Of a DNA stretch of 24,341 nucleotides, positions 15,285 through 23,800 are shown piece after piece. Every line of letters starts with the position of its first letter. Position 1 is the stretch's first letter. Location: positions 1 to 24,341 of the forward strand of contig BBBN01000002.1 of the NCBI GenBank assembly GCA_001311585.1. Reading direction: 5' to 3'. The translations under genes were made by a program, and so were the position numbers. Source of the stretch: Thermus sp. JCM 17653. GTDB lineage: Bacteria; Deinococcota; Deinococci; Deinococcales; Thermaceae. The notes beneath the pieces are model-generated. The model had not been told where the DNA came from, searched no databases, and saw only the letters and a program-made list of their open reading frames with translations.

Positions 15285-18200
15285 ATGGTGGAGGTGCACA
15301 CCTGTAGCCCCGGATGCCGCCACCACCTCGGGGGGGCGGGCTGGGGGGAGGCCCCCTTGGTGCGCCTCGGCTACAACAAGGAGGCCCGGGCGAAGAAGTT
15401 TCCCTACCTCAAGGCCCTTCTGGAAAGGCCCCTGGTCTTCGACGGGGCCATGGGCACCGAGCTCCAAAAAAAAGGACCTTACCCCCGAGGACTACGGCGG
15501 GGAGGCCTACTTCGGCTGCCCCGAGGTCTTGAACCGCACCCGGCCCGAGGTGGTGCGGGAGATCCACCAGAGCTACCTCGAGGCCGGGGCCGAGGTCATC
15601 GAGACCAACACCTTCGGGGCGCTCCGCCACGTCCTCGCCGAGTACGGCCTGGAGGAGGAGGCGGAGGAGCTCGCCTTCCTCGGGGCGAGGATCGCCCGGG
15701 AGGCCGCCGACCCCTACGGGGCCTTCGTGGCCGGGGCCCTGGCCCGGGCACCAAGCTGGTCTCCCTGGGCCAGATCTCCTGGGACGAGCTCTACCGGGCC
15801 TACAAGGAGGCGGCCAGGGGGCTTCTAAGGGGCGGGGTGGACCTCATCCTCCTGGAGACCGCCCAGGACATCCTGCAGGTGCGCTGCGCCGTCTTGGCGG
15901 TGCGGGAGGCCATGGCCGAGGTGGGCCGGGAGGTGCCCCTCCAGGTCCAGGTGACCTTTGAGGCCACGGGGACCATGCTCGTGGGCACGGACGAGCAGGC
16001 GGCCCTGGCGGCCCTGGAGAGCCTCCCCATAGACGTGGTGGGGATGAACTGCGCCACGGGCCCCGACCTCATGGACAGCAAGGTGCGCTACTTCGCCCTG
16101 CACAGCACCCGCTTCGTCTCCTGCCTTCCCAACGCCGGCCTGCCCCGGAACGAGGGGGGAGGGTGGTCTACGACCTCACCCCCGAGGAGCTGGCCAGGTG
16201 GCACCTCAAGTTCGTGGCCGAGTACGGGGTGAACGCCGTGGGGGGGTGTTGCGGCACGGGGCCCGAGCACATAAGGAAGGTGGCCGAGGCGGTGAAGGGG
16301 CTTGCCCCGAGGCCGAGGCCCAAAACCTTCCCCCCCCAGGTGGCCTCCTTGTACCAGGCGGTTTCCTTGCGGCAGGAGGCGAGCCTTTTCCTGGTGGGGG
16401 AGAGGCTCAACGCCACGGGGAGCAAGCGCTTCCGGGAGATGCTCTTCGCCAAGGACCTCGAGGGCATCCTCGCCCTCGCCCGGGAGCAGGTGGAGGAGGG
16501 GGCCCACGCTTTAGACCTCTCCGTGGCCTGGACGGGGCGGGACGAGCTTGAGGACCTCCGGTGGCTCCTTCCCCCCTGGCCACCGCCGTCACCGTCCCCG
16601 TCATGGTGGACTCCACCTCTCCTGAGGCCATGGAGCTCGCCCTCAAGCACCTCCCGGGCCGGGTCCTCCTGAACTCCGCCAACCTGGAGGACGGCCTGGA
16701 GCGCTTTGACCGGGTGGCCTCCCTGGCCAAGGCCCACGGGGCGGCCCTGGTGGTCCTGGCCATCGACGAGAAGGGGATGGCCAAGACCCGGGAGGAGAAG
16801 GTGCGGGTGGCCCTCCGCATGTACGAGCGCCTCACGGAACACCACGGCCTCCGCCCCGAGGACCTCCTCTTTGACCTCCTCACCTTCCCCATCACCCAAG
16901 GGGACGAGGAGAGCCGCCCCCTGGCCAAGGAGACCCTCCTCGCCATGGAGGAGCTGAAGGAGCGGCTTCCCGGGGTGGGGTTCGTCCTTGGGGTCTCCAA
17001 CGTCTCCTTCGGGCTCAAGCCCCGGGCAAGGCGGGTCCTCAACTCCGTCTTCCTGGACGAGGCGAGGAAACGGGGCCTCACCGCGGCATCGTGGACGCGG
17101 GGAAGATCCTCCCCATAAACCAGATCCCCGAGGAGGCCTACGCCCTCGCCTTAGACCTCATCTACGACCGCCGCAGGGAGGGCTTTGACCCCCTCCTCGC
17201 CTTCATGGCCTACTTTGAGGCCCACCAGGAGGACCCGGGGAAGAGGGAGGACGCCTTCCTCGCCCTGCCTCTTTTGGAGCGGCTCCAGCGCCGCGTGGTG
17301 GAGGGGAGGAAGGGGGGCCTCGAGGCCGACCTGGAGGAGGCCTTGCGGGCGGGGCACAAGCCCCTGGACCTCATCAACGGCCCTCTCCTTTCGGGGATGA
17401 AGGAGGTGGGGGACCTCTTTGGGGCGGGGAAGATGCAGCTTCCCTTCGTCCTCCAGGCCGCCGAGGTGATGAAGCGGGCGGTGGCCTACCTCGAGCCCCA
17501 CATGGAAAAGAGGGGCGAGGGGAAGGGGAAGATGGTCCTGGCCACGGTGAAGGGGGACGTGCACGACATCGGCAAGAACCTGGTGGACATCATCCTCACC
17601 AATAACGGCTACCGGGTGGTGAACCTGGGCATCAAGGTGCCCATTGAGGAGATCCTGAAGGCCGTGGAGGCGCACAAGCCCCACGCCGTGGGCATGTCGG
17701 GCCTTTTGGTGAAGAGCACCCTGGTGATGAAGGAGAACCTGGAGTACATGCGGGATAGGGGCTACACCCTCCCCGTGATCCTGGGCGGGGCCGCCCTCAC
17801 CCGGAGTTACGTGGAGGAGCTTAAGGCCATCTACCCCAACGTCTACTACGCCGAGGACGCCTTTGAGGGCCTGAGGCTCATGGAGGAGCTCACGGGCCAC
17901 GCCCCCCCCGAGCTCACCCGGAAGGCCCCCCCAAGGCCCAAGCGGGAGGCCCCCAAGGCGGTGCCCCGCTCCCGGCCCGTGGGGGAGGCCCCCGCCGTCC
18001 CCAAGCCCCCCTTCTTCGGCGTGCGGGTGGAGGAGGGGCTGGACCTCGCCACCATCGCCCACTACGTGAACAAGCTCGCCCTTTACCGGGGCCAGTGGGG
18101 CTATAGCCGCAAGGGGATGGACCGGGAGGCGTGGCAGGCCCTGGTGGAGCGGGAGGCGGAGCCCGTCTTCCAGAGGCTCCTCAAGGAGGCGATGGCGGAA

Positions 18201-18836
18201 GGGTGGCTTGAACCCAGGGTGCTCTACGGCTTCTTCCCCGTGGCCCGGGAGGGGGAGGAGCTTCTCGTCTTCTCCCCGGAGACGGGGGAGGTGCTGGAAC
18301 GCTTCCGCTTCCCCCGGCAGAAGGGCGGGGGGCTGAGCCTCGTGGACTACTTCCGCCCCCGCCACGCCGAACCCCTGGGGGACGAGGCCGCCTGGATGCC
18401 AAGGAGGCCTTCCGGGCGGGGGCCGGGACGTCCTCGGGGTCCAGCTCGTCACCATGGGGGAGGCCCCTTCTAGGAAGGCCCAGGCCCTCTTCGAGTCCGG
18501 GGCCTACCAGGACTACCTCTTCGTCCACGGCTTCAGCGTGGAGATGACCGAGGCCTTGGCGGAGTACTGGCACAAGAGGATGCGGCAGATGTGGGGCATC
18601 GCCCACAAGGACGCCACCGAGGTCCAGAAGCTCTTCCAGCAGGGCTACCAGGGGGCCCGCTACTCCTTCGGCTACCCCGCCTGCCCGGACCTCGCCGACC
18701 AGGCCAAGCTGGACCGGCTCCTGGGCTTTCACCGGGTGGGGGTGCGCCTCACGGAGAACTTCCAGCTGGAGCCCGAGCACGCCACCAGCGCCCTGGTGGT
18801 CCACCACCCGAGGCCCGCTACTTCAGCGTGGACTAG
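15285..18836 (+). CDS. metH: Cobalamin-dependent methionine synthase, eight frame breaks
   Basis: About 1185 residues after repair. Transfers methyl from methyltetrahydrofolate via cobalamin to homocysteine. Domains: homocysteine/zinc (about 15430-16290; VFDGAMGTELQ, and the zinc cysteines of MNCATGP and GGCCGTGPEHI); pterin-binding (about 16380-17190; GERLNATGSKRF, MVDSTSPEAME); cap (17270-17510); B12-binding (17530-17910) with DVHDIGKN whose His ligates cobalt; AdoMet-dependent reactivation (18030-18836; YSFGYPACPDLADQAKL). Breaks: one extra A in the A8 run 15466-15473; single bases missing near 15741, 16160, 16575, 17084, 18399, 18423 and 18809. The first 48 or so residues before the domain are an extension with HTCSPGCRHH. 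No metH-type riboswitch fits upstream. Confidence 0.93.
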
Positions 18837-18839
18837 AAT
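18834..18839 (+). promoter_or_regulatory. Leaderless -10 box of the Uma2-type gene
   Basis: TAGAAT overlaps the TAG stop of metH and ends exactly 6 nt before the ATG at 18846. It suggests an independent leaderless start even though the genes are only 9 bp apart. Confidence 0.45.
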
Positions 18840-18845
18840 GGGGCC

Positions 18846-19398
18846 ATGGGCGAGGCGGCGAAGGCGTTAGAGCTTCTGGACGCCGAAGCCTATTTGGCCA
18901 TGGAGGAGCGCTCCCCCGTGCGCCACGAGCTCTTGGAGGGCGTGCCCTACGCCATGGCGGGGGCCACGGAGGCCCACAACCTCATCGTGGGCAACCTCTT
19001 TTACGGCCTCCGTCCCCACGCCCGGGCCAAGGGGTGCAGGCTTTTCGTCTCGGACATGAAGCTCAAGGTGGCCTCCCGCACCTTTTACTACCCCGACCTC
19101 ATGGTGGTGTGCGCCGAGGACCCCCACCCCCTCTACAAGGAGCGCCCCTGCCTGGTAATAGAGGTGCTTTCCGAGGGCACCGAGGCCATAGACCGCCGGG
19201 AAAAGCTCTGGCGCTACCGGGAGCTCCCGAGCTCCAAGGCTACCTCCTGGTGGACTCCCGGGAGAGGCGGGTGGAGGGCTACTTCCGCCAGGGGGAGGGC
19301 TGGCTCTACCGGCTGTGGGAGGGGGAAGGGCAGGTGGAGGTGCCCTGCCTCGGCGTGGGGCTAAGCTGGAAGCCATCTACGAAGGGGTGGAGGTTTAG
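18846..19398 (+). CDS. Uma2 family (DUF820) putative endonuclease, two frame breaks
   Basis: About 184 residues after repair, a normal length for Uma2/DUF820 proteins, which have a PD-(D/E)XK nuclease-like fold and an unproven role. The characteristic pattern is present: YLAMEERSPVRHELLEGVPY at the start, AHNLIVGNLFYGLR, FYYPDLMVVC (acidic residue), CLVIEVLSEGTEAIDRREKL (Glu of the active site, then the family's T...DrreKl helix), and LQGYLLVDSRERRVEGYFR. One C is missing near 19227-19229 (YRELP then ELQGYLLVDS) and one base near 19366 (VGLS then LEAIYEGVEV). These genes occur in many copies in cyanobacteria, Deinococcus and Thermus and are often mobile. It converges on the ligase-like gene with a 53-bp gap. 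Confidence 0.85.
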
Positions 19399-19451
19399 GC
19401 GCTCCCGCACACCCACCGGCATGGTGCAGGAGCCGGGTGCGATCGGAAAGG

Positions 19452-20896
19452 CTACGCCGCCTCAGGGATCGGGCGGGCTTCCCTCAAGACCTTCTCCCGG
19501 AAGTAAGGGCTCAGGCTCCCCAGGTTGTGGAGGTCGGTTCATGTCCTTCCACGCCAGGATGGCCAGGGCGAAGTGCCAGGCTCGGTTTGGGGCGTGGCGA
19601 ACCAGGCCAGGTAGTAGACGCCAAGGCCCAGCAAACCCACCGCCAGCCCCTTGCTCCCGGCGTCTTCCCTGCGAAGCAGGCGGGCACGGGCCCGAAAAGG
19701 AAAAGGTCCAAAGGAGGGCGAAGGGCACGCCGAAGGCCAGGGCCTTGTCCAGGTAGGCGTTGTGGGCCTTGTCTAGGTTGCTGAGGCGCTGTAGGGCGAG
19801 AAACTCCTCCTTGGAGTAGCCCGGAAGGCCCCTCACCTCGTACTTGAGGAGGTAGGCCCGGGACGTGGGGGGGTCTTCGGGCCTCCAGAGGGGGGTAGCG
19901 GAGACCAGCCTCTCCGGGGGCGGCCACCCGTACTCCAGGTGGAAAAGCCTGAGAAGCCGCCTGACCTCCACCTTCCCGTCCACCACGCCTCCTGGAGCCT
20001 AGGGGGCCGAGGCCAAAAAGAAAGGTTTTCGGCTCCTGCAAAAGGGAAAGCCCGAGGCGCCACATCTCAAGCCTGGTTTCCAGGGTGCGGCCGCTGGCGA
20101 TCTCCTTCTGCACGGGCAGGGTGCTGGGCCAGTAGGCGCTGCTTGCGTAGGCGAGGCCAAGCGCTCCCAAGGAGGCGAGGGCCAGCCTGCGGTCCCGGGA
20201 CAGAATGACCCAGACGCCAAGGGCCAGGGCCAGGGCGATGAGGGCAGACCGGTTGGCGAGGCCCCCCAGGGCCGTGGCCAGGCCGAGGGCGGCGAGAAGC
20301 CAAACCCCCTCTCGGCGCCCGAGCCAAAGGGCAAGGGCCAGGGGAACCAGGGGCAGGGCCAGGCCCGCCGCCATGCCCGGGTTGCCCACGGTGCCCGGGG
20401 GCAGGCCTGGGGTGTAGCCCACGACCCCTGCTAAAGGGTCAAGCCCACCTCTCTGCCAGAGCCACAGAATCCCTTGAAATAGTGCAAATAGGAGCATGGC
20501 GGGGATTAGACCGCCCGCCAGTCGGGGGTCTTTCGCGAGGGCGTGAGAGAGTCCGAGAGCAAAGGCCAGGAGAAAGAGCTGGTAGAGGGGGCCATCCATG
20601 CGGTTCAGGGGCCCGAGGAGCCAGGTGCTCCAGTCTTGCTGGGAAAGAAAGGGAGGCAGAGCAGCCAGGCTGGCAACCCCAAGCCACGCCAGTATCCCCA
20701 GCAAAAGGCCACGCCCCGGAGGGCAAGTCCTTTCCCCTGCTGGCGGCCTTGGGATGAAAAGAAGAGCCAGGAAGGCGAGGTAAAACACCTTGGGCGCGAT
20801 CCACACCCCTTCCCGGTCAGGCCAAAAGGTAAAGGGTGGGGGCAGGATGACCCAGGGAAACAGGGCCAGGCTAAGGGTCTGGAGGAGTCGCTTCAT
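19452..20896 (-). CDS. O-antigen ligase / O-oligosaccharyltransferase-like membrane protein (Wzy_C family), several frame breaks
   Basis: About 480 residues when repaired. The N-terminal 300 residues are a chain of hydrophobic helices starting MKRLLQTLSLALFPWVILPP, with GTVGNPGMAAGLALPLVPLA and NRSALIALALALGVWVILSR. A polar periplasmic loop follows, then SNLDKAHNAYLDKALAFGVP, whose HN pair in this loop marks O-antigen ligases and pilin O-OTases. The frame breaks near 19987, 19710, 19598 and 19536, and the likely C-terminus ends NLGSLSPYFREKVLREARP then TAG at 19452-19454. The third break and the last 60 residues are uncertain. It follows pilA4 directly in the same direction, as pilO/tfpO-type glycosyltransferases do in other pilin loci, so pilin glycosylation is a reasonable but unproven role. 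Polysaccharide polymerase is the alternative. Confidence 0.7.
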
Positions 20897-20910
20897 AATT
20901 AGTTAGGAAA

Positions 20911-20934
20911 GGCCTGGGGCAGGCGCCCCAGGCC
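20911..20934 (-). terminator. Hairpin after pilA4, before the ligase-like gene
   Basis: GGCCTGGGGC (20911-20920), loop AGGC, GCCCCAGGCC (20925-20934): a perfect 10-bp stem. On the minus strand it is followed by TTTCC. It lies 15 nt after the pilA4 stop and probably terminates most pilA4 transcripts while letting a fraction continue into the ligase-like gene. Confidence 0.65.
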
Positions 20935-20948
20935 CCAGGACCTAGGCC

Positions 20949-21314
20949 CTAATACACGACGGTGAAGGACGTACCGGTTGTTGCTTTAACGCTGATGGTG
21001 TAGCGGCCGTCAGTCGCGCTGTAGGAGATCTTGCACTCCTTCACGCTGCTTGGGTAGGTGGACGGAGCCCCTTCGCTGATCAGCCAGTTTTGGGCATTGC
21101 AATTAGCGTCGCTAAGGCCACTAGTAGGGGCTGTGCCCGCGGTGTCCGCGGCCGCCACCCAGGTGGCCACCTGCCGGGCGAAGGCCTGGGCCGAGGACTC
21201 AATGGCCCGCTTGCGGGCGTTGAGGACGTTGGGAATCAAAACCGCCGCCAGGATGGCGATGATGGCGATGACGATCAGGAGCTCAATCAGGGTGAAGCCT
21301 TTCGCGTTCCGCAT
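20949..21314 (-). CDS. pilA4: Major type IV pilin PilA4
   Basis: 121 residues, uninterrupted. Structural subunit of type IV pili, needed in Thermus for twitching, adhesion and DNA uptake. The prepilin signal MRNAKG is cleaved by PilD before FTLIELLIVIAIIAILAAV, with the essential Glu at mature position 5. The rest is a short globular domain with two cysteines (Cys72 and Cys94) placed to form the usual C-terminal disulfide loop. The N-terminal 30 residues match Thermus PilA4 as I recall it; the globular part seems different, and this pilin is known to vary between strains. Base composition is visibly less GC-rich than the flanking genes. A GGAAAGAGGAAGT ribosome site precedes the ATG. Confidence 0.92.
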   Translation of the reverse strand: MRNAKGFTLIELLIVIAIIAILAAVLIPNVLNARKRAIESSAQAFARQVATWVAAADTAGTAPTSGLSDANCNAQNWLISEGAPSTYPSSVKECKISYSATDGRYTISVKATTGTSFTVVY

Positions 21315-21337
21315 ACTTCCTCTTTCCTTAGGGTTTC

Positions 21338-21360
21338 CCGCGCTTTCATGTATCGCGCGG
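21338..21360 (-). repeat. Inverted repeat in the pilA4 leader
   Basis: CCGCGC (21338-21343) and GCGCGG (21355-21360) can form a 6-bp stem with an 11-nt loop in the pilA4 mRNA, about 25 nt before the start codon. It could affect translation or mRNA stability. Confidence 0.4.
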
Positions 21361-21480
21361 CCATGAGTGCCTAGAGCCGACTTGCCTGCCTTTTAGCCGA
21401 ACCCGCTTGCCTTCAGCCTTCTTAGCCCTTTCTCACCTCCTCTCAGGGGCCATTTTCCCGCCCCTCCTTCCTCCTTGTCA

Positions 21481-21499
21481 ACCCCCCCTTTTGGGGGGT
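21481..21499 (-). terminator. GC-only hairpin downstream of comZ
   Basis: A-C6 and G6-T arms around a five-base loop. No T tract follows on the minus strand; it directly touches the TTGACA of the candidate pilA4 promoter. Confidence 0.45.
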
Positions 21500-21581
21500 C
21501 ATCCTCAGGATGGGGGAGGGGTGTGAAAGCGGTGTGAAGGCCAGGCCCGCCCCAGGGGTTGGGGCGGGCTTAGGCTGAGGA

Positions 21582-23078
21582 TTACCTCCGGCTCTGGACC
21601 ACGGGCCGGGGCCGGGCGCCGGTGTCCGTGTGGGGCAGGTCGCTGTTCAGGGCGTTGGAGTTCTGGATGTAGAACTGCCCCCCGCCGTTTCGGATGGTGC
21701 CCCCGAGGCTCACCGCCCCGCCGATAAAGGCCCCGGTGCCGTTGAAGGTGATCTGGCCTCCCGCCCACATGAAGGCGTGGGTGTCGGCCCTGCCGTTGAA
21801 GGTGATGTCCCCCTCGCTCACCACCAGGAGGGCGCGGTTGTCTAGCAGGTCGGCCCCGCCGTTGAAGGTGATGGTCTGCCGGGAGGCGAGGTGGAGTCGC
21901 CCCGGAAGGTGGCGCCGTCGTTCAGGTTGAGGAATCCCCCGGTGTAGAAGCGGCTATTGGTGGCCTGGACGTACCCGAGGTTGAGGTTCGACCCGGCGGC
22001 CACGTTCACCCCGTTGAGGGTGGCGGACCCGTTGACCTGGAAGGTACCGCCCACGTAGAAGGTGACGTTGTCCAAAGAAGTGCCGCCTGGGAGAGTAGCG
22101 TTGTTCTGAACGCACACCCTGAGCCCGCTCCCCTTCAGGGCGTTGAGCACTCGGGTGAGGAGCTGGTTGACGTCCGTGGGGAGGCTCCCGGAAACGCCCC
22201 TACTTAGGAGGAACCGGGTGAGCTCGCTGGCATTTCCGGGGTCTAGGCTGGTGAAGCGGGCATCGCAGAGGCCCTTAGTGGTGGCGTCGGTGAAGGGGCT
22301 ACTGGCCCTGACCCCAAGTTGGCGCTCGCTGAGGGCGTCCACGTCGGGTCTGGCAATGCGGGTGGCCTGGTCCCACCGCACGAGCTACCCGTGACGGCGT
22401 CCAGGCAGGTCAGGTTGGGGTCGGAGGGGGTCTGGTACACGGGGCAGACCTGGTACCTGGGCGCGGAGCCATTGCAGACCACCCCGTTGTTCCCGCTGGC
22501 GTTGCACTGCGTACCCGTAACTCCCGCCCCTCCCGTGATGGGGGGCGGGTTGACCTGGTCGAGGGTTCGGCACCCTCGGCCCGAGCTGTCGCAGACCAGG
22601 ATTTGGCCCGACAAGTTGGCGTAGCCCTTGTCGGCGTGGAGGCGGCTACCCCTCAGCTCCACCCCGCCGTTGACGGTAATCCTTCCTCCCGTGATCCATC
22701 CCTGGCCGAAGAGGGGGTTCTGGGCGGGGGCCTCCGCCTGTTCCAGGGACACCAGGGCCACGGCGGTGTGCCGAGCGAGGCCCGCCTGGCCGATGCTCTC
22801 TACACGGATCGCGCTCCCCGCGTTGTTTTGGGGGGTCAGGGTGACGGAGTAGCCTTGGCCCGAGAGGGTTTGGCGGGCGCTCAGGGTCGTCTTGCCGTCA
22901 AGGTAGGCCAGGGCGTGGTCCACGCCCGCCTCCGCCCGCTGGCGGGCCTGGGCCCGGTTCAGGAGGTCGCCCCCGGTCTTCAGGTTGCCCAGGGCGCTTT
23001 GCACCATGGCCAGGGAGAGCATGAGGACCGCCGCCATCCCGATGAGGCCACCACGATAGCTATGCCTTTTTGGTTCAT
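21582..23078 (-). CDS. comZ: ComZ, large PilX-like pseudopilin with beta-solenoid-like repeats, three frame breaks
   Basis: About 499 residues after repair. The N-terminus MNQKGIAIVVA then LIGMAAVLMLSLAMVQSALG is a prepilin-type leader and hydrophobic helix of the PilX kind; it lacks the Glu at mature position 5. A pilin-like region follows (AQARQRAEAGVDHALAYLDG), then a cysteine-rich part (about seven Cys in ILVCDSSGRGCRTLDQ to VCPVYQTPSDPNLTC), then tandem strand repeats such as GTFQVNGSATLNGVNVAAGS, SEGDITFNGRAD and WAGGQITFNGTGAFIGGAVS. In T. thermophilus ComZ is a natural-competence pilin with an inserted beta-solenoid that is proposed to sit at the pilus tip and bind DNA. One base is missing near 23046 (VVA/LIGM), near 22383 (GSS/RWDQATR) and near 21895 (FRGD/LHLASRQTITFNG). 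It sits between pilA3 and pilA4 as in Thermus. Confidence 0.85.
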
Positions 23079-23090
23079 GCCTTCCTCCTT

Positions 23091-23800
23091 TCAGCGCGCC
23101 AGGTTCGGCGTTTGGACGATCCAGAGCTTTTCCGCCCAAAGGCGCCCGTCGTTTGTCGCCGCAGGAAGCTGAAGAAGGCCAGGGGAAAGCCCAGGAGGGT
23201 AGCTCAGGGTGCTCCCCGGGGTGAAGGCGGGGGCCCCGCCCCGCACGGGGACCGAGGCCAGGAGGTAGAGGGCCAGGGCGCTCACCTTGGGGGTTGCGCC
23301 TTCGGGCGCTAGGTTCACGGCCTGCGCTTGGCGCTTCCAGGTGCCCCCCTCCAGGTAGGCCACCCGGAAGGTCTCCACCCGCACCTCGTCCCCTCCGAGC
23401 ACGGGTTGGTGACGCTGGGCGTGCAGGCTGCGCCCGTGCAAGGGCCCCAGTAGAGCACCCCCTGGCGCACCTCGTAGCCCGTGCCCCTGACCTGCCCCAG
23501 GCTTTCCCCGCAGACCTCCTCCATGCCCGCTTCGCAGAGGAACCACCCCCGGACGCTGTCCCCTTGGGAGCCCGGGCTTAGGACCAGGGCCTGGCCGGTG
23601 AGCCGGTAGCCCACGGTGTAGAGCTCCCGGGCCAGGGCGGTGGCGGTGAGGCTCAGCTCGTCGGCGAGGCGCCCCCGCGCCCTTTCCCGTTCCCTAAGGG
23701 TGGCGCTGGAGTTCTCCAGGGCCAAGACCACCAGGAAGAGGCTTCCCAAGAGGACCGAGGCCAACAGGAGTTCCAAGAGGGAAAACCCGTGCCTTCTCAT
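23091..23800 (-). CDS. pilA3: Minor pseudopilin PilA3 (PilW/PilJ-like), one frame break
   Basis: About 236 residues after repair. The prepilin signal MRRHG is followed by FSLLELLLASVLLGSLFLVV with Glu at mature position 5. The middle contains DELSLTATALARELYTVGYR, typical of PilW-type minor pilins, and several cysteines (FLCEAGMEEVCGES, GPCTGAACTPSVTNP). One G is missing near 23402-23404 (VTNP then VLGGDEVRVETFRVAYLEGG). The C-terminus ends LWAEKLWIVQTPNLAR. It overlaps pilA2 as ATGA and is followed by comZ after 12 bp. Such minor pilins prime pilus assembly and, in Thermus, are needed for DNA uptake. Confidence 0.82.

Larger units (their letters stand above)
21315..21581 (-). promoter_or_regulatory. 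pilA4 upstream region: hairpin, candidate promoter, long leader
   Basis: This 267-bp gap is the longest in the window. After comZ a hairpin ACCCCCC/GGGGGGT (21481-21499) probably ends the upstream transcript. Abutting it on the minus strand is TTGACA (21476-21481), a perfect -35 box, with GAAAAT 18 nt downstream (21452-21457) as a weak -10. The transcript would carry a leader of roughly 130 nt, unlike the leaderless genes elsewhere in the window. A short out-of-frame ATG reading frame (MAARYMKARETLRKEE...) overlaps the start of pilA4 but has no evidence of use. Confidence 0.5.

Noticed and set aside
17151..18455. Long open frame of 434 codons on the minus strand inside metH
   Set aside because: It mirrors metH codons (very G/C-rich third positions keep antisense frames open), is rich in H, G, L and P with no family motif, and has no start signal. 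Similar antisense frames over rqcH (4559-5608), clpX (12694-13338) and tig (11035-11511) were dropped for the same reason.
19399..19451. Mobile element ends around uma2
   Set aside because: Uma2-type genes are often mobile, but no inverted terminal repeats, target duplications or transposase were seen near 18834-19451.
21315..21366. Upstream small ORF (MAARYMKARETLRKEE...) overlapping pilA4
   Set aside because: No ribosome site of its own, composition not coding-like, and the ATGs occur by chance in a short stretch.
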